Positions 34,801-47,760 of a DNA stretch of 64,000 nucleotides are shown one piece after another; within the stretch, counting starts at the first letter, position 1; every line of letters begins with the position of its first letter. Location: NCBI RefSeq assembly GCF_035961655.1, contig NZ_CP108393.1, forward strand, positions 1-64,000. The letters run 5' to 3'. This DNA is from Streptomyces sp. NBC_01317 (GTDB lineage Bacteria > Actinomycetota > Actinomycetes > Streptomycetales > Streptomycetaceae). The translations under genes were made by a program, and so were the position numbers. The notes beneath the pieces are model-generated. The model did not search any database and had not been told where the DNA came from. It saw nothing but the letters and a program-made list of their open reading frames with translations.

Positions 34801-37800
34801 CCGCTGCCACTGCCGCGGGACACCGCGGTGCGGGTCCAGGTCTCGGTGGGCGCCCCCGGCCCCGACGGCGCCCGGCCCTTCGCCGTGCACGCCAGGCCCG
34901 ACGGCACCGGGCACGGCCAGGTGCCCTGGACACGCCACGCCTCCGGTGTCCTGGGCGGCCCACCCGCCCCCACCACCACCGGCACACGTGATCTCGCGCA
35001 GTGGCCGCCCGCCGGGGCGTCCGACCTGCCGCTGGAGGGCGTGTACGAGCGGCTCGCGGACCTCGGATACCACTACGGCCCCGCCTTCCGGGGGCTGACC
35101 GGTCTCTGGTCGGCGGGCGAGGACCTGTACGCCACGGTGCGCCTGCCCGGCGACCAGCACGCGCAGGCCGCCCGGTTCGCCGTGCATCCCGCGCTCCTGG
35201 ACTCCGTGCTGCACCCCCTGGTCCTGCACGCCGCCGACGCGGCGGGCGACGGCGGCCTGCGGCTGCCGTTCGCGTGGGCGGGCACCCAGCTGTACGCGAG
35301 CGGCGCGACCGAGCTGCGGGTGCGGATCTCCCCGGCGGGCCGGGACACCTTCGCGCTCACCCTCGCCGACACCACCGGCACCCTGGTGGCCGAGGTGGAG
35401 TCCCTGGCCCTGCGCGTGGTCCCCCGGCAGGCGCTCGCCACCGCGGCCGCCGGGCACACCGAGGGGCTGTACCAGGTGGAGTGGATGACCGTACCGCCCG
35501 CCCCCGCACCTGCGGGCGCGGGCCCGGGCCCGCGGATCGGGTGGGCGCGGGGCACCGAACTCCCCGAAGAGGAAGGGCTGGAGGCCGTTGTCGTCCGCAC
35601 GGCAGACCTCGGCCCCGGCGCCGGCGCCGGCGCCGGCGCCGGGGACCGGCCGGCGGCGGTGCACGGGACCGTACAGGACGCCCTGGCCGTGGTGCAGCGG
35701 TTCCTGGCCGACGACCGGTATGCCCGTACCCGCCTGGTGTTCCTCACCCGGGGGGCGGCCGGGGCCTCTCACCCCGAGGAAGCCGGCGCTCTTCCCGGCG
35801 CCGGGGTATGGGGCCTGGTCCGCTCGGCGCAGAGCGAGCACCCGGACCGCCTGGTCCTGCTCGACACCCCCACCCCCAACCCCAGCCCCTCTGACTCTGC
35901 CGGGCCTTCCGACCTGGAGATCGCCGCGGCCCTGGCCACCGGTGAGCCCCAGCTCGCCCTGGCCGAAGACGGCCTGCGCGCGCCCCGGCTGGTGCGGGCC
36001 GCACCGGACACCGGCACCCCCGCGGCCCCGCTGGACCCCGACGGCACGGTCCTGATCACCGGCGGCACCGGCGGCCTGGGCGCGCTCTTCGCCCGCCACC
36101 TGGTCACCGCGCACGGTGTACGGCATCTGCTCCTGGCCGGCCGGCGCGGACCCGACGCCCCCGGCGCGGGCGAACTGCGCTCCTCGCTGGAGGAGCTGGG
36201 CGCCCGGGTGACCTTCGCGGCCTGTGACGTGGCCGACCGCGGCCAGCTGGCCGCCCTGCTGGACACCGTGCCGGCCGGGCACCCGCTGACCGGAATCGTC
36301 CACACCGCCGGGGTCCTGGACGACGCCACGGTCCAGGCCCTGACCCCCGAACGCCTGGAGTCCGTCCTGCGCCCGAAGGCGGACGCCGCCTGGCACCTGC
36401 ACGAACTGACCCGGCACCTGCCCCTGTCGGCGTTCGTCCTCTTCTCCTCGGTCTCCGGGCTGCTGGGCACCGCGGGACAGGCCAACTACGCCGGCGCCAA
36501 CAGCTATCTGGACGCCCTGGCAGCGCACCGCCACACCCTCGGCCTCGCCGCGACCTCCCTGGCCTGGGGCCTGTGGGACGCCACCCACGGCATGGGCGGC
36601 ACACTCGGTGAGGCCGGTGCGGCCAGGTGGGCCCGGGCCGGTGTCCGCCCGCTCACCCCGCGACACGGCCTGGCCCTGTTCGACCGCGCCCTGGCGGGCG
36701 GAGGGGCGCTGAGCGTGCCCGTGGACCTCGACCTGGCCGCCCTGCGCGCCCGTACCGAAGCACCCGCGCCGCTGCTGCGCGTCCTGGTCGCCCCCGCCCC
36801 CCGCCGCACCCCCGCGGCGGCCGCGGGCGGCGGCACCGGCTGGGCCCGGGACATGGCGGCACTCCAGGAGGACAAGCGCCGCGAGGCGGTCCTGGAACTG
36901 GTGCGCTCCACCGTGGCCGGCGTGCTGGGGCACACCGGTGCCTCGGCCGTCGACCCGCGCCGCGCCTTCAACGAGATCGGCTTCGACTCACTGGCTGCGG
37001 TCGAACTGCGCAACCGGCTCAACACCGCCACCGGGACACGGCTGCCCGCCACCGTGGTCTTCGACCACCCGTCCCCGCAGGCCCTGGCGGACCGCCTGGT
37101 CACCCTGGCCGCGGGCACGGGTACCGGTGCGGCGGCGGCGCGGCCCGCCCCGGCCGGCGCCGCCGCCGCGACCGAGGAGCCGATCGTGATCGTCGGCATG
37201 GCCTGCCGCTACCCCGGCGGCGTCACCTCGCCCGAGGACCTGTGGGACCTGGTCGCGAAGGGCACCGACGCCATCAGCGAGTTCCCCGCCAACCGGGGCT
37301 GGGACCTGGACCGCCTCTACGACCCCGACCCCGACCACACCGGCACCTCCTACGTGCGCCACGGCGGATTCCTCCACGACGCCGACCAGTTCGACCGGGA
37401 GTTCTTCGGGATCTCACCGCGCGAGGCCACCGCGACCGACCCCCAGCACCGGCTCCTGCTGGAAACCGCGTGGGAGACCCTGGAGAGCGCGGGCATCGAC
37501 CCGGGCACCCTGCGCGGTTCGCGTACGGGCGTGTTCGCCGGGGCCATGTACGACGACTACGTGTCGCGGCTGGCCGCCAGCCCGCCGGAGTACGAGGGCT
37601 TCCTGCTGGCCGGGAACCTCTCCAGCGTCGTATCGGGCCGCCTGTCCTACACCTACGGCTTCGAAGGCCCCGCCGTCACCGTCGACACCGCCTGCTCCTC
37701 CTCCCTGGTGGCACTGCACCTGGCGGCGAACGCGCTGCGCAACGGGGAGTGCGACCTGGCACTGGCGGGGGGTGTGACGGTGATGGCCGGGCCCAGCGTC

Positions 37801-40800
37801 TTCGTCGAGTTCTCCCGCCAGCGCGGCCTGTCCGCCGACGGGCGCTGCCGCTCGTTCGCGGCCGGCGCGGACGGCACCGGCTGGTCGGAAGGGGTGGGCC
37901 TGCTGCTCGTCGAACGCCTCTCCGACGCCCAGAAGAACGGCCACCGGATCCTGGCCGTGCTGCGGGGCAGCGCCGTCAACCAGGACGGCGCCAGCAACGG
38001 CCTCACCGCCCCCAACGGCCCCGCCCAGGAACGCGTCATCCGCCAAGCCCTCGCCAACGCCCGCCTCACCCCCACCGATGTGGACGCCGTCGAAGCCCAC
38101 GGCACCGGCACCCGCCTGGGTGACCCCATCGAGGCCCAGGCACTCCTCGCCACCTACGGGCAGGACCGCCCCGCCGGACAACCCCTCCTGCTCGGCTCAC
38201 TGAAATCCAACATCGGGCACGCCCAGGCCGCGGCCGGGGTCGGCGGCGTCATCAAGATGGTCCAGGCCCTGCACCACGGCGTCCTGCCCAAGTCGCTGTA
38301 CGCGAACGAGCCGACCCCGATGGTCGACTGGGACTCCGGCGCCGTCAAACTCCTGAACGAGACCACCGACTGGCCCCAGACGGGGCGTGCGCGGCGCGCC
38401 GGGGTGTCGTCCTTCGGCATCAGCGGCACCAACGCCCACGTCATCATCGAGCAGTACACCCCCGCCCCGGCCGCCCCCCGGCCACAGACCACCCCCACCC
38501 CCGCTGCCGCTCTGCCTGTCGTGCCCTGGCTGCTCTCCGCGCGCGGCGAGGACGCCCTGCGCGCGGCCGCCGGACGCCTGCACACCCACCTCACCGACCG
38601 GCCCGGCGCCGCTCTCGCGGACATCGGCCTGTCCCTGGCCACCACCCGCACCCTGCACGAACACTCCGCCGCGATCCTCGCCGCGGACCGGGAGGGCCTG
38701 CTGGAGGGCCTGGCCCACCTCGCCCAGGGACAGACCTCCGCCACAGTGGTACGCGGCGGGCCCCCCGCCCCGCGCGGGAAGACCGCGTTCCTGCTGACCG
38801 GGCAGGGCGCCCAACGCCTGGGCATGGGGCGCGAACTGTACGCGTCCTCCCCCGTGTTCGCCGCCGCCTTCGACGCCGTGTGCCACTACCTGGACCGCGA
38901 GCTGGTACGCCCCCTCAAACAGGTCCTCTTCGCACCCGAGGGGTCCGCGGACTCGGCGCTGATCGACCAGACGGCCTTCACCCAGGCGGCACTGTTCGCG
39001 GTGGAGAGCGCCCTGTTCCGCCTCGCCGAACACCACGGCCTGACCCCGGACTTCCTCCTCGGCCACTCCATCGGCGAGGTCACCGCCGCCCACCTCGCCG
39101 GGGTCCTCGACCTCCCCGACGCCTGCGTCCTGGTCGCCGAGCGCGGGCGGCTCATGCAGGCCGCCAAGGAGGGCGGCGCGATGGCCGCGATCGAGGCCGC
39201 CGAGGAAGAAGTACGCGAGAGCCTGGCCCAGGAGGCCGGCACGGTGAGCATCGCCGCGGTCAACGGCCCCCGCTCCACCGTCATCTCGGGCGACGCGCAG
39301 AGCGTCGAACAGCTCAGCACCCTGTGGCGCGAACGGGGCCGCAGAGCCACCCGGCTGCCGGTCAGCCACGCCTTCCACTCCCCCCACATGGAAGAAGTAC
39401 TGGACGAATTCCGCACCATCGCCCAGGACCTCACCTTCCACCCGCCCCGCATCCCCGTCGTCTCCAACCTCACCGGCACCCTCGCCACCACTGAACAGCT
39501 CACCTCACCCGAGTACTGGGCACGGCACATCCGCGAAGCGGTCAGGTTCCACGACGGAGTCCGCCACCTCACCGAACTGGGCGTCACCGAATGGCTGGAG
39601 CTGGGCCCCGACGCCGTCCTCACCTCACTGGTACGCCAGTGCCTGGAAGAAGAGGAGGAGGGCGGCCCCACGAACACGGCGGCCGGGGCCCTCGTGCCGG
39701 CCCTGCGCCGGGGCCGGGACGAGGCGGCCGTCTTCGCCACCGCCCTGGCCCGCCTCGCCCTGCGGGGCGCCCCGGTGCGCTGGGAGAACGTCTTCCCCGG
39801 CGCCCGCCGCGCCGACCTGCCGGGCTACGCCTTCCAGCACCGGCGCTACTGGCTGGACGCCCCCGCCGGCGCGGGTGACGCGGCCGGGTTCGGGATGTTC
39901 GCCGCCGACCACCCCTTCCTCGGCGCCGCCGTCATGCTGGCCGACCGCGACGAACACGTACTGACCGGCCGGCTCTCCCGGCACACCCACCCCTGGCTCA
40001 GCGGCCACACCATCGCCGGCACCGTCCTGGTGCCCGCCACCGGACTCCTCGAACTCGCCGTCAAAGCCGGGGCACACAGCGCCACCCCGGTGGTGGAGGA
40101 ACTCACCCTGGCCGCACCCCTCGTCCTGCCCGAACACGGCGGCCTCCACCTCCAGGTATCCGTATCGGCCCCGCAGGACGACGGCGGGCGGACCGTGCGT
40201 ATCCACACCCGGCCCGACGCGGACGACACCGACACCTCCGGGCAATGGGCCCTGCACGCGCACGGGCGCCTGACCACCACCCCCACCACCGACACCACCA
40301 CCGGTCCTGCTGCTGGTGGTGCTGGTGGGGGTCCGGCGGTATGGCCGCCGCCCGGCGCGACCGAGAGCGACCTGGGCGGGGCCTACGAACGGCTCGCCGA
40401 GGAGGAGTACGCGTACGGCACGGCGTTTCAGAACCTGCGGCGCCTGTGGACCGGCCCGGGGGGCGACCTGTTCGCCGAGGTCTCACTCGGCGGGGAACTA
40501 CGCCCCGACGCCGGCCGGTTCGCCCTGCACCCCGCCCTCCTGGACGCCGCACTGCACCCCCTGCTGCCCGCCGTCACCGGCCGCCCCGGCACCCCCCTGC
40601 TGCCGTTCTCCTGGACCGGCGTCACCCTCCACACCACCACAGGCCCGGCGGACCTGCGGGTCAGGCTGACCCCCGTACCCGGCACGGACCCGGGCTCACC
40701 GGCCTACGCCCTCAGCGTCACGGACACCACGGGAACACCGGTGGCCACGGTCGAGGCACTCACCCTGCGCCCCCTGTCCGCGGACCTCCTGCGCCCGGCG

Positions 40801-42822
40801 GACAACACCACCACCAACGGCCTGTTCCAGGTGGACTGGACCCCGCCCGCCGGCGAACCCGCCACCCCACCGGGAGGAGAGGTGGCCGTCATCGGCGACC
40901 CCGCCCACACCCCCTGGGCCCCCGGCGCGACCGCCCACACCTCGCTCGGCGAACTGCGGGACACCCTCGGCCAGGGCAACCAGGCACCCTCCCTGGTCCT
41001 GCTCCCCCTCCCGGACACCACAGCCGCGGACGGGCCCGGGGTGCCGGACGCGGTCCGCACCGTACTGCACCACCTGCTGGCACAGGTACAGCAATGGCTG
41101 GCGGACGACCGGTTCGCCTCCTCACGCCTCGCCGTGATCACCCGCAACGCCGTCGCCACCACCCCCGCACAGGAAACGGACCTCGTGCACGCCCCGGTCT
41201 GGGGACTGCTGCGCAGCGCACAGAGCGAGAACCCGGGCCGGATCGTGCTCGCCGACCTCGACGGCAGCGAGCACGGCGGCCCGCACAGCCCCCCGCTCCT
41301 GGACACCCTGCGGGGCGACGAACCCCAACTGGCCGTGCGCCAGGGGCGGATCCTCCTGCCGAGGCTGGCCCGCGCCCTGCCCACCACCCCGCACCAGGCC
41401 CAGGCCCAGGACCGGGATTCCGCCACGGCCCCGGTCTGGGGCGAGGGCACCGTCCTGGTCACCGGCGCCACCGGCGCCCTGGGCACGGTCCTCGTACGGC
41501 ACCTGGTACGCCGGCACCACGTACGCCACCTGCTGCTCGTCAGCCGGCGCGGCGCCGACGCCCCCGGCGCGGCCGGCCTGCGTACCGAACTCCTGGAAGC
41601 GGGCGCCACCGACGTACGGTTCGCCGCCTGCGACACCGCCGACCGCGACCAGCTCGCCGCCCTCCTGGACACCGTGCCGGCCGGGCACCCGCTGACCGGA
41701 ATCGTCCACACCGCCGGCGTCCTGGACGACACCACCCTCCAGGCCCTGACCCCCGAACGCCTGGACACCGTCCTGCGCCCGAAGGCCGACGCCGCCTGGC
41801 ACCTGCACGAACTGACCCGGCACCTGCCCCTGTCGGCGTTCGTCCTCTACTCCTCGGTCGCCGGGCTGCTGGGCACCGCGGGACAGGCCAACTACGCGGC
41901 CGGGAACACCTTCCTCGACGCCCTGGCCGCGCACCGCAGGGCACTGGGCCTGCCCGGCACCTCGCTGGCCTGGGGCCTGTGGGCCCAGGCCAGCACGCTC
42001 AGCGGGCACCTCGCCGAGGCCGACCTGCGCCGGCTGGCCCGCTCCGGACTACGGCCGCTGGCCACCGACGACGCACTGGCCCTCCTCGACGCCGTACCCG
42101 CCACCGGCCAGGCCCTGCTCGCCGTCACCCGGCTGGACACCGCCGCACAGCGGGCCTCCGGCGAACGGCCCGGCCCCCTGCTGCGCGGCCTGGTCCGCGG
42201 GGCACCCCAACGCGCCACCACCACGGCCGGCGGGCCCGCGGCCGGACCCACCCTGGTCGAACGCCTGGCCGCCGTACCGGCCGGCGAGCAGAGCCGTATC
42301 CTCACCGACCTGGTACGGGCACGGGTCGCCGAGGTACTCGGACACCCGGACCCCACCGCGATCGCACCCGAACGCGCCCTGCAGGAACTGGGCTTCGACT
42401 CACTGACCGCCGTCGAGCTGCGCAACCGGCTCGCCGAGGCGACCGGACTGCGGCTGCCCACCACCCTCGCCTTCGACCACCCCACCCCCGGCGCCCTCGC
42501 CGTTCATCTGCGCGAACGGCTCGCGGTCAAGGAGACCACCCCGGACGAGGCGGTACTGGCCGAACTGGCCCGCCTCACCCCCGCCATCACCGCCCTCACC
42601 ACGAACGGGGGAACCCCCCGGAACGCCGGGAACAGCGGGAACGCCGGGGGCGGGGGTAACGGCGGGGACGGGGGGCCGCGCGGGCGGGTCATCGCCCGGC
42701 TGCGGGAACTGCTGGACTCCGCGGAAGCCGCGCAGGCGCCCGCCGCCCCCGGGGACAGTGAAGCCGATCTGTCGGGCGCCACCGACGAGGAGCTGTTCGC
42801 CCTGCTCGACGACCTCGAATGA
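28849..42822 (+). CDS. Modular type I PKS: KSQ loading module plus modules 1 and 2
   Basis: The protein has 4,657 residues. Loading module: KSQ (residues 16-438; the active-site Cys is replaced by Gln187 in VDSAQSSS, giving malonyl decarboxylation), AT (547-890) and ACP (934-1005). Module 1: KS (1025-1449, VDTACSSS), AT, DH (about 1912-2200; His in [10 protein letters not shown], Asp in LLDSVLHP), KR (core 2399-2575; GGTGGLG, LDD, Tyr in GQANY) and ACP. Module 2 has the same set: KS 2777-3198, AT 3312-3668, DH 3685-3980 with [12 protein letters not shown] 4200-4378, ACP 4484-4557. A C-terminal docking segment with an acidic tail follows. All three ATs have GHSIG and HAFH, indicating malonyl-CoA. 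Both KRs have LDD (B-type). The expected product is a hexa-2,4-dienoyl chain. The ATG at 28,849 follows AAAGGGAAG; upstream in-frame starts lack a ribosome-binding site. Confidence 0.95.
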   Translation: MTNQHHFHRAAQGEGPGEGIAVVGVSCRLPGADTPGAFWDLLRTGSDAITPVPGGRWLPASGEPAYQAAEPGTRRGGFLDRVDTFDADFFGISPREATTMDPQQRLVLELAWEALEDAGTLPAALRGSRTAVFVGTLRDDYTALLYQYGDRALTQHTMTGVNRGVIANRVSYHLGLHGPSLTVDSAQSSSLVAVHLACESLRSGESDTAIAAGVNLNILAESAATGERFGGLSPDGTTYAFDARANGFVRGEGGAVLVLKPLARAVADGDRVYGVIRASAVNNDGATAGLTVPGRPAQERVLREAYEKAGIDPAAVQYVELHGTGTPVGDPVEAAALGAVLGAGRAPGAGLRVGSAKTNVGHLEGAAGIVGVLKTLLALSHRRLPPSLNFAAPHPRIPLEELGLEVQRELTEWPAPQRPLVAGVSSFGMGGTNAHVVLTEGPVSLAPGAPAHRAAGTPGVVPLVLSGRSETALRAQAARLRNALTGEGAPVTADAAWSLATTRTVFEHRAVALAAPGGGPGLLHALDALAAGESSADVVRGAAGPGRLAFVFTGQGAQRAGMGLELYGAFPAFAEAFDAVRAELDPLLERPLLEVIASGEGLEETGYAQPALFALEVSLYRLAESWGVVPDLLAGHSIGEIAAAHVAGVFDLPDAARLVAARGRLMQALAPGGAMVAVEATPGEVSALLAGHEDQVGIAAVNGPRSVVLSGARESVLALAERLRGQGRRTKRLNVSHAFHSPLMDPMLDDFRTVVDGLSLRAPRIGAVSSVTGQLVGEAWSSAAYWVEQVRRPVLFGDAVRALEDAGATAFVELGPDGVCSAMVRDSVREADAVLAVAALRGGRPEARTLLAALAAAFVRGTHVNWGAIPSYGDARRVPLPTYAFQRERYWVSGTAAARELTPGAPQAPVTGEAAPGGREAGDVAGVGAAVDADALVAGLVARVLEYPAGRRVPPHATFKELGFDSLMSVELRDALASATGLRLAGGLLYDHPTPGALTSHLQSLLAGKDATGAEGPALPGGPDEPVAIVGMACRYPGGVTSPEDLWRLVAGGGDAVSAFPADRGWEKDLYDSDPARGGHSTVREGGFVKDAARFDNAFFGISPREALAMDPQQRLLLETAWEAVERARLDADALRGSRTGVFIGATTLDYGPRMQDAPDSVEGYLLTGTTPSVMSGRIAYQLGLAGPAVTVDTACSSSLTALHLALGSLRSGESALAIAGGATIMSSPGMFVEFSRQRGLAADGRSKSFAASADGTSWAEGVGLLVLERLSDARKNGHQVLAVVRGSAINQDGASNGLTAPNGPAQERVIRAALADAGLAPADIDAVEAHGTGTRLGDPIEAEALLATYGHERGDRAPVLLGSLKSNIGHAQAAAGVGGVIKMVQAMRHGVLPRTLHVDEPTPMVDWSRGTVKLLTEAADWPRTGRPRRAAVSSFGISGTNAHVILEQGPPAPQPAPAHEWSGPAPWLLYAQDEAALREQAARIRALTAGGAGAYDTGFSLATTRTALPHRAAVLAATPQDLLAGLDALAGGREDPRVVTGSAAAPGKTAFLFTGQGAQRTGMGQELYEAYPVFAQALDDACAALDAHLPQPLRTVLFAAEGTPEAAVLHRTAYTQPALFAVEVALFRLAAHHGLTPDLLAGHSIGELAAAHCAGVLSLRDAARLVAARGRLMESAPAGGAMVAIEAKESELAADLAEFGGRLSIAAVNGPASLVISGDQDAAGELAGRWRAQGRRTRRLQVSHAFHSPHIDGVLEEFRAVAAALTWHAPRIPIVSTVTGRLATTGELTSPDYWAGQIREAVRFLDATRELQARGATVFVEIGPDAVLAPLAQGCLSGEDTHTVALLRAGRPEPRTLVTGLASARVHGAPLEGASFFPGGRPVDLPTYAFQREHYWLAPHAPGDARTLGLDSADHPLLSTAMDLADGEGLVLTGLLSAAAHPWLADHTVGGGVLLPATAFVELALAAGGRTGADRVGDLTLEAPLPLPRDTAVRVQVSVGAPGPDGARPFAVHARPDGTGHGQVPWTRHASGVLGGPPAPTTTGTRDLAQWPPAGASDLPLEGVYERLADLGYHYGPAFRGLTGLWSAGEDLYATVRLPGDQHAQAARFAVHPALLDSVLHPLVLHAADAAGDGGLRLPFAWAGTQLYASGATELRVRISPAGRDTFALTLADTTGTLVAEVESLALRVVPRQALATAAAGHTEGLYQVEWMTVPPAPAPAGAGPGPRIGWARGTELPEEEGLEAVVVRTADLGPGAGAGAGAGDRPAAVHGTVQDALAVVQRFLADDRYARTRLVFLTRGAAGASHPEEAGALPGAGVWGLVRSAQSEHPDRLVLLDTPTPNPSPSDSAGPSDLEIAAALATGEPQLALAEDGLRAPRLVRAAPDTGTPAAPLDPDGTVLITGGTGGLGALFARHLVTAHGVRHLLLAGRRGPDAPGAGELRSSLEELGARVTFAACDVADRGQLAALLDTVPAGHPLTGIVHTAGVLDDATVQALTPERLESVLRPKADAAWHLHELTRHLPLSAFVLFSSVSGLLGTAGQANYAGANSYLDALAAHRHTLGLAATSLAWGLWDATHGMGGTLGEAGAARWARAGVRPLTPRHGLALFDRALAGGGALSVPVDLDLAALRARTEAPAPLLRVLVAPAPRRTPAAAAGGGTGWARDMAALQEDKRREAVLELVRSTVAGVLGHTGASAVDPRRAFNEIGFDSLAAVELRNRLNTATGTRLPATVVFDHPSPQALADRLVTLAAGTGTGAAAARPAPAGAAAATEEPIVIVGMACRYPGGVTSPEDLWDLVAKGTDAISEFPANRGWDLDRLYDPDPDHTGTSYVRHGGFLHDADQFDREFFGISPREATATDPQHRLLLETAWETLESAGIDPGTLRGSRTGVFAGAMYDDYVSRLAASPPEYEGFLLAGNLSSVVSGRLSYTYGFEGPAVTVDTACSSSLVALHLAANALRNGECDLALAGGVTVMAGPSVFVEFSRQRGLSADGRCRSFAAGADGTGWSEGVGLLLVERLSDAQKNGHRILAVLRGSAVNQDGASNGLTAPNGPAQERVIRQALANARLTPTDVDAVEAHGTGTRLGDPIEAQALLATYGQDRPAGQPLLLGSLKSNIGHAQAAAGVGGVIKMVQALHHGVLPKSLYANEPTPMVDWDSGAVKLLNETTDWPQTGRARRAGVSSFGISGTNAHVIIEQYTPAPAAPRPQTTPTPAAALPVVPWLLSARGEDALRAAAGRLHTHLTDRPGAALADIGLSLATTRTLHEHSAAILAADREGLLEGLAHLAQGQTSATVVRGGPPAPRGKTAFLLTGQGAQRLGMGRELYASSPVFAAAFDAVCHYLDRELVRPLKQVLFAPEGSADSALIDQTAFTQAALFAVESALFRLAEHHGLTPDFLLGHSIGEVTAAHLAGVLDLPDACVLVAERGRLMQAAKEGGAMAAIEAAEEEVRESLAQEAGTVSIAAVNGPRSTVISGDAQSVEQLSTLWRERGRRATRLPVSHAFHSPHMEEVLDEFRTIAQDLTFHPPRIPVVSNLTGTLATTEQLTSPEYWARHIREAVRFHDGVRHLTELGVTEWLELGPDAVLTSLVRQCLEEEEEGGPTNTAAGALVPALRRGRDEAAVFATALARLALRGAPVRWENVFPGARRADLPGYAFQHRRYWLDAPAGAGDAAGFGMFAADHPFLGAAVMLADRDEHVLTGRLSRHTHPWLSGHTIAGTVLVPATGLLELAVKAGAHSATPVVEELTLAAPLVLPEHGGLHLQVSVSAPQDDGGRTVRIHTRPDADDTDTSGQWALHAHGRLTTTPTTDTTTGPAAGGAGGGPAVWPPPGATESDLGGAYERLAEEEYAYGTAFQNLRRLWTGPGGDLFAEVSLGGELRPDAGRFALHPALLDAALHPLLPAVTGRPGTPLLPFSWTGVTLHTTTGPADLRVRLTPVPGTDPGSPAYALSVTDTTGTPVATVEALTLRPLSADLLRPADNTTTNGLFQVDWTPPAGEPATPPGGEVAVIGDPAHTPWAPGATAHTSLGELRDTLGQGNQAPSLVLLPLPDTTAADGPGVPDAVRTVLHHLLAQVQQWLADDRFASSRLAVITRNAVATTPAQETDLVHAPVWGLLRSAQSENPGRIVLADLDGSEHGGPHSPPLLDTLRGDEPQLAVRQGRILLPRLARALPTTPHQAQAQDRDSATAPVWGEGTVLVTGATGALGTVLVRHLVRRHHVRHLLLVSRRGADAPGAAGLRTELLEAGATDVRFAACDTADRDQLAALLDTVPAGHPLTGIVHTAGVLDDTTLQALTPERLDTVLRPKADAAWHLHELTRHLPLSAFVLYSSVAGLLGTAGQANYAAGNTFLDALAAHRRALGLPGTSLAWGLWAQASTLSGHLAEADLRRLARSGLRPLATDDALALLDAVPATGQALLAVTRLDTAAQRASGERPGPLLRGLVRGAPQRATTTAGGPAAGPTLVERLAAVPAGEQSRILTDLVRARVAEVLGHPDPTAIAPERALQELGFDSLTAVELRNRLAEATGLRLPTTLAFDHPTPGALAVHLRERLAVKETTPDEAVLAELARLTPAITALTTNGGTPRNAGNSGNAGGGGNGGDGGPRGRVIARLRELLDSAEAAQAPAAPGDSEADLSGATDEELFALLDDLE

Positions 42823-42891
42823 CCCGCGCACCCTCCCGGCGCACGCGCACCCACGACGCAGCAGACCGATCCCACAGGAGTGGAGAACACC

Positions 42892-45800
42892 ATGGCGGGC
42901 GAGGACAAACTCCGCGACTACCTCAAGAAGGCCGTCGCGGATGCCCGTGACGCACGCAGACAGCTCCACGAGGCGAACGACCGGCAGCACGAGCCGATCG
43001 CGATCGTCGGCATGGCCTGCCGCTACCCCGGCGGCGTCACCTCGCCCGAGGACCTGTGGGACCTGGTCGCGAAAGGCACCGACGCCATCAGCGAGTTCCC
43101 CGCCAACCGGGGCTGGGACCTGGACCGCCTCTACGACCCCGACCCCGACCACCCCGGCACCTCCTACGGGCGCGAGGGCGGATTCCTCCACGACGCGGAC
43201 GGCTTCGACGCGGACTTCTTCGGGATGTCCCCCCGCGAGGCCCTGGCCACCGACCCCCAGCAGCGGCTCCTGCTCCAGGCCACATGGGAGGCACTGGAGA
43301 GCGCCGGGATCACCCCAGGGGCCCTGCGCGGTTCGCGGACGGGCGTGTTCACCGGGGTGATGTACAACGACTACGGCTCCCGCCCCCACCTGCCGGCCGA
43401 CGGTTTCGAGGGGTATCTGTTCAGCGGCAGCGCGGGCAGCGTCGCCTCGGGCCGCCTGTCCTACACCTACGGTTTCGAGGGGCCGGCGGTCACGGTCGAC
43501 ACCGCCTGCTCCTCCTCGCTGGTGGCACTGCACCTGGCGGCGAACGCGCTGCGCAACGGGGAGTGCGACCTGGCACTGGCGGGGGGTGCGACGGTGATGT
43601 CGACGCCGGTCGCGTTCGTGGAGTTCTCGCGGCTGCGGGGGCTGGCGGCGGACGGGCGCTGCCGGTCGTTCGCGGCCGGCGCGGAGGGGACCGGCTGGTC
43701 GGAAGGGGTGGGCCTGCTGCTCGTCGAACGCCTCTCCGACGCCCAGAGGAACGGGCACCGGATCCTGGCCGTGCTGCGGGGCAGCGCCGTCAACCAGGAC
43801 GGCGCCAGCAACGGCCTCACCGCCCCCAACGGCCCCGCCCAGGAACGCGTCATCCGCCAAGCCCTCGCCAACGCCCGCCTCACCCCGGCCGATGTGGACG
43901 CGGTGGAGGCGCACGGCACCGGGACCCGCCTGGGTGACCCCATCGAGGCCCAGGCCCTGCTCGCCGCCTACGGGCAGGACCGGCCCGCCGGACAACCGCT
44001 GCTGCTGGGCTCGCTGAAGTCGAACATCGGGCACGCCCAGGCGGCGGCCGGGGTCGGGGGCGTCATCAAGATGGTCCAGGCCCTGCGCCACGGTGTCCTG
44101 CCCAAGTCGCTGTACGCGAACGAGCCGACCCCGATGGTCGACTGGGACTCCGGCGCCGTCAAACTCCTGAACGAGACCACCGACTGGCCCCAGACGGGGC
44201 GTGCGCGGCGCGCCGGGGTGTCGTCCTTCGGCTTCGGCGGTACGAACGCGCATGTGATCGTGGAGGAAGCCCCACCAACCCCGCAAGCCCCGCAAGCCCT
44301 GTCGGCCCCGCAAGTGGCGGCCCCGCAGGCCCTGTCGGTCCTGTCGCGGGAGCCGGGCGCCGGGGGGGTGCGGCCGGCGGGGGTGGTGCCCTGGGTCCTC
44401 TCCGGCAAGACCCCGGAGGCGCTTGCCGGGCAGGCACAGCGGCTGTTGGCGCATGTCGAGGCCGATGCCTCGCTCACCGTGCCCGACATCGGGTACTCGC
44501 TGGCCACCACCCGTACCGCCCTCGACCACGGTGCGGTCATAGCCGGCAGCACCCGCGACGAACTCCTCGCGGAGTTGCGGGTGCTCGCGGAAGGGGTGCC
44601 GGCGGGGGGCGGGCGGCCGGCGGTGGGACGGGTCGCGTTCCTGTTCACCGGGCAGGGCGCCCAGCACACCGGCATGGGCATGGAACTCTACGCCGCCTAC
44701 CCCGTCTTCGCCGAAGCCTTCGATACTATTTGCGCCCACTTCGACCCCCACCTCCCACGCCCCCTGCGGGAGATCATCACCACCGGTGAAGGCCTCAACG
44801 ACACCGCCCACACCCAGCCGGCGCTGTTCGCCCTCGAGGTCGCGCTCTACCGGCTGGTGGAAAGCTGGGGCGTCGTCCCCGACTACCTCGCCGGGCACTC
44901 CATCGGTGAAGTGACCGCGGCTCATGTCGCCGGTGTCCTGGGCCTGGCCGACGCCGCCCGCCTCGTAAGCGCACGGGCCCGCCTCATGCAGGCCATGCCC
45001 CCCAACGGGGCCATGATCGCCGTCCAGGCGCCCGAGGACCAGGTCCGCCCCCTCCTCGCAGGGCGGGAGAGCGAGATCGGTGTCGCGGCTGTCAACGGGC
45101 CCGCCTCCGTCGTCATCTCCGGCGACACACAAGCAGCCGAGGAGGTGGCCGCCCGGCTGGCCGAACAGGGATACCGGACGCGGCGCCTCACGGTGTCGCA
45201 TGCCTTCCACTCCCCTCATATGGACGGCATGCTCGACGACTTCCGCACCACCGCCAAACAACTCACCTACCACCCCCCGGCCATCCCCGTCGTCTCCACC
45301 CTCACCGGCCGCCCCGCCGAGGGAGAGGACCTGCGCACCCCCGACTACTGGGCCAACCAGGTCCGCCACACCGTCCGCTACAACGACGCACTCCACACCC
45401 TGCAATCGCAAGGGGTCACCACGCTGCTGGAGCTGGGGCCCGACGGTGTGCTGAGCGCGCTCGCGGTGGCGGGCGCGGAGCGGCCCGAGGCGCTGACGGC
45501 CGTGCCGGCACTGCGCCGGGGGCAGCCGCAGGCCCGGACCCTGGCAGGCGCGATCGGCACCTTGCATCTGAGCGGGGTACGGGTGGACTGGGAGGCCTCC
45601 TTCGCCGGCACCGGCGCCCGGCACATCCCCCTGCCCACCTACGCCTTCCAGCACGAACCCTTCTGGCTCACACCCGAAATCCCCGCCGCGGACGACGGCG
45701 CCCAGGAAGGCGGGCTGGTCCACCGCACCTGGGAGCCCCTCGAACTGCCCGAGCCCGCCGCAACGGCGCGCTGGGCCGTACTGACCCCGGAAGAACCCGG

Positions 45801-47556
45801 CACACCGGCCGGGGCGCTGGGCGGGACACCGGCCGGGGTGCTGGTGGGGGCGGCGCGTTTCTCGCGGGTCGCGGACCTCGCGGCCCAGGCAGAAGGCGGG
45901 GCGGGGCCCACCGCCGTACTCCACCACCTCACCGCCTCCAAGGAGGCACCGCACCAGGCACTGGCTCTCGCCCGGCAGTGGCTCGCGGAGGACCGGCTGG
46001 CGGACATCCCCCTCATCGTGCTGACCGACAACGCCGTCCCCGCCGGCCAGGTCCCCGATCCGTACACCGCCGCCGCCTGGGCACTGCTCAGCTCGGCACA
46101 GTCCGAGGCACCGGGCCGCATCATCCTCATCGACATCGACGCCTCCCAGGACGCGGATCCCGCCGTCCTGGACGCCATCGTCGCCTCCGGCCACGCCCGC
46201 ACGGCCATACGCCCCCAAGGGGTCCTCGCACCCCGGCTGCGCCCCCTGCCCACCACCCCCACCACCCCCTCCGCCCCCGTGTTCGACCCCGCCGGCACCG
46301 TCCTGATCACCGGCGGCACCGGGACCCTGGGCTCGCTGGTCGCCCGCCACCTCGTGACCTCACACGGCGTGCGCCACCTGCTGCTGACCAGCCGCCGGGG
46401 AGACCAGGCCCCCGGGGCACAGGACCTGGTATCCGCACTGTCCGCTCTGGGCGCCACGGTCACGGTCACCGCCTGCGACGTCACCGACCGCGACGCGCTC
46501 GCCGCACTGATCACCCACATCCCGGCCGGCCACCCCCTGAACGCGGTCGTCCACACCGCGGGCATCCTCGACAACGGCCTCCTCTCCGCGATGACCTCCC
46601 CGCGCCTGGCCGCGGTCCTCGCACCGAAAGCCGACGGCGCCCGGCACCTGCACGAACTGACCCGGCACCTGGACCTGAGCGCGTTCATCCTGTTCTCCTC
46701 GGCCGCCGGGGTGTTCGGCGCACCCGGCCAGTCCAACTACGCCGCCGCCAGCGCGTATCTCGACGCGCTCGCCGAACACCGCGCCGCCCACAACCAGCCC
46801 GCCACCTCCGTCGCCTGGGGCCTGTGGCAAACAGGAGGAATCAACGCGGACCTCGACGAGAGAGAGCTGACCCGCTCGGCGCGAGAAGGCTTCCGGGCCC
46901 TCACCGACCAGGAGGGACTGGCCCTGCTCGACGACGCCCTGGCCTCAGGACGCCCGGCACTGATCGCCGGCGTGAGCGCGGCGGCCCCCGTGCGGGGCCC
47001 CGCACGGGCACCGGCCGGCACCGCACCGGCCGCCCTCACCCAACGGCTCGCGAACCTCCCCGCGACCGAACGGGAACCGTACCTGTCCGCCATGGTCACC
47101 AAGGAGATCGCCTCCGTACTGGGCCACGCCTCGGCCACAGCTCTCACCCCCGGCAGGCCCCTGCAGGAACTCGGCTTCAACTCCCTGACCGCTGTGGAAC
47201 TACGCAACCGGCTCAGCGCCGCCGCCCGCCTCCCCCTGCCCGCCACCCTCGTCTTCGACCACCCCACCCCCGCGGCACTCGCCGCGTTCCTCCTCACCCT
47301 GGCCGCACCCCCCGCCGAAGACCCCGCCAAAACCGTCCTGGCCGAACTCGACCGGCTGGAAGCCTCCCTGGCCGCCCTGCCACCCCAGGACGAATCCCGC
47401 CCCGCCCTCTCCGTACGCCTGCACGCGCTGCTGGGAAAACTCAACGCCAAAACACCCGAAGGGGACGGCGGGGAACCCGGCGAGCCGTTCGCGGCCGCCT
47501 CGACCGACGACATCTTCGACTTCATCGACAACCAACTCGGCCGCGGTACCGGCTGA
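42892..47556 (+). CDS. Modular type I PKS: module 3 (KS-AT-KR-ACP)
   Basis: The protein has 1,554 residues. It opens with an N-terminal coiled-coil docking helix ([20 protein letters not shown]), then KS (34-457, VDTACSSS), AT (582-926, GHSIG and HAFH, malonyl), a short KR structural subdomain, KR (1135-1311, GGTGTLG, LDN in place of LDD, Tyr in GQSNY) and ACP (about 1400-1470, LGFNSL rather than the usual GFDSL). A C-terminal docking region ends in [11 protein letters not shown]. There is no DH, so the beta-carbon stays hydroxylated. This becomes C5 of the final chain, the position where a ketone is needed for six-membered imine formation. The AT region is nearly identical in DNA to that of module 4. 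It starts 69 bp after PKS1 and follows AGGAG. Confidence 0.95.
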   Translation: MAGEDKLRDYLKKAVADARDARRQLHEANDRQHEPIAIVGMACRYPGGVTSPEDLWDLVAKGTDAISEFPANRGWDLDRLYDPDPDHPGTSYGREGGFLHDADGFDADFFGMSPREALATDPQQRLLLQATWEALESAGITPGALRGSRTGVFTGVMYNDYGSRPHLPADGFEGYLFSGSAGSVASGRLSYTYGFEGPAVTVDTACSSSLVALHLAANALRNGECDLALAGGATVMSTPVAFVEFSRLRGLAADGRCRSFAAGAEGTGWSEGVGLLLVERLSDAQRNGHRILAVLRGSAVNQDGASNGLTAPNGPAQERVIRQALANARLTPADVDAVEAHGTGTRLGDPIEAQALLAAYGQDRPAGQPLLLGSLKSNIGHAQAAAGVGGVIKMVQALRHGVLPKSLYANEPTPMVDWDSGAVKLLNETTDWPQTGRARRAGVSSFGFGGTNAHVIVEEAPPTPQAPQALSAPQVAAPQALSVLSREPGAGGVRPAGVVPWVLSGKTPEALAGQAQRLLAHVEADASLTVPDIGYSLATTRTALDHGAVIAGSTRDELLAELRVLAEGVPAGGGRPAVGRVAFLFTGQGAQHTGMGMELYAAYPVFAEAFDTICAHFDPHLPRPLREIITTGEGLNDTAHTQPALFALEVALYRLVESWGVVPDYLAGHSIGEVTAAHVAGVLGLADAARLVSARARLMQAMPPNGAMIAVQAPEDQVRPLLAGRESEIGVAAVNGPASVVISGDTQAAEEVAARLAEQGYRTRRLTVSHAFHSPHMDGMLDDFRTTAKQLTYHPPAIPVVSTLTGRPAEGEDLRTPDYWANQVRHTVRYNDALHTLQSQGVTTLLELGPDGVLSALAVAGAERPEALTAVPALRRGQPQARTLAGAIGTLHLSGVRVDWEASFAGTGARHIPLPTYAFQHEPFWLTPEIPAADDGAQEGGLVHRTWEPLELPEPAATARWAVLTPEEPGTPAGALGGTPAGVLVGAARFSRVADLAAQAEGGAGPTAVLHHLTASKEAPHQALALARQWLAEDRLADIPLIVLTDNAVPAGQVPDPYTAAAWALLSSAQSEAPGRIILIDIDASQDADPAVLDAIVASGHARTAIRPQGVLAPRLRPLPTTPTTPSAPVFDPAGTVLITGGTGTLGSLVARHLVTSHGVRHLLLTSRRGDQAPGAQDLVSALSALGATVTVTACDVTDRDALAALITHIPAGHPLNAVVHTAGILDNGLLSAMTSPRLAAVLAPKADGARHLHELTRHLDLSAFILFSSAAGVFGAPGQSNYAAASAYLDALAEHRAAHNQPATSVAWGLWQTGGINADLDERELTRSAREGFRALTDQEGLALLDDALASGRPALIAGVSAAAPVRGPARAPAGTAPAALTQRLANLPATEREPYLSAMVTKEIASVLGHASATALTPGRPLQELGFNSLTAVELRNRLSAAARLPLPATLVFDHPTPAALAAFLLTLAAPPAEDPAKTVLAELDRLEASLAALPPQDESRPALSVRLHALLGKLNAKTPEGDGGEPGEPFAAASTDDIFDFIDNQLGRGTG

Positions 47557-47760
47557 CACCCGGCCACCACCGGCCCACCGGCCCGGAGCACACCCCACCA
47601 CCCCACCACTGCCGCCGTTTCCGCCACCACCCCCACCCCCACCACTGCCACCACCGCCGCCGCCGTTTCCGCCACCGCCGCCACCACTGCTGTTCTGGTG
47701 GCGGCACCGGCCCGCCGGCCTACCGGCCCACCGGCACCGACGAGGAGAGACTGATCCCGC
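47557..47760. other. Intergenic CCACC/CCGCC repeat stretch
   Basis: This 204-bp gap between PKS2 and PKS3 is dominated by CCACC and CCGCC repeats on the plus strand, so the minus strand is G-rich with several closely spaced G-runs able to form G-quadruplexes. It has no coding content. A GAGGAGAG ribosome-binding site for PKS3 lies at its right end. Confidence 0.55.

Noticed and set aside
42400..46350. A 1,316-residue minus-strand frame across PKS1/PKS2
   Set aside because: It crosses two real genes and an intergenic gap, and its repeats are mirror images of PKS codons. It is a shadow.
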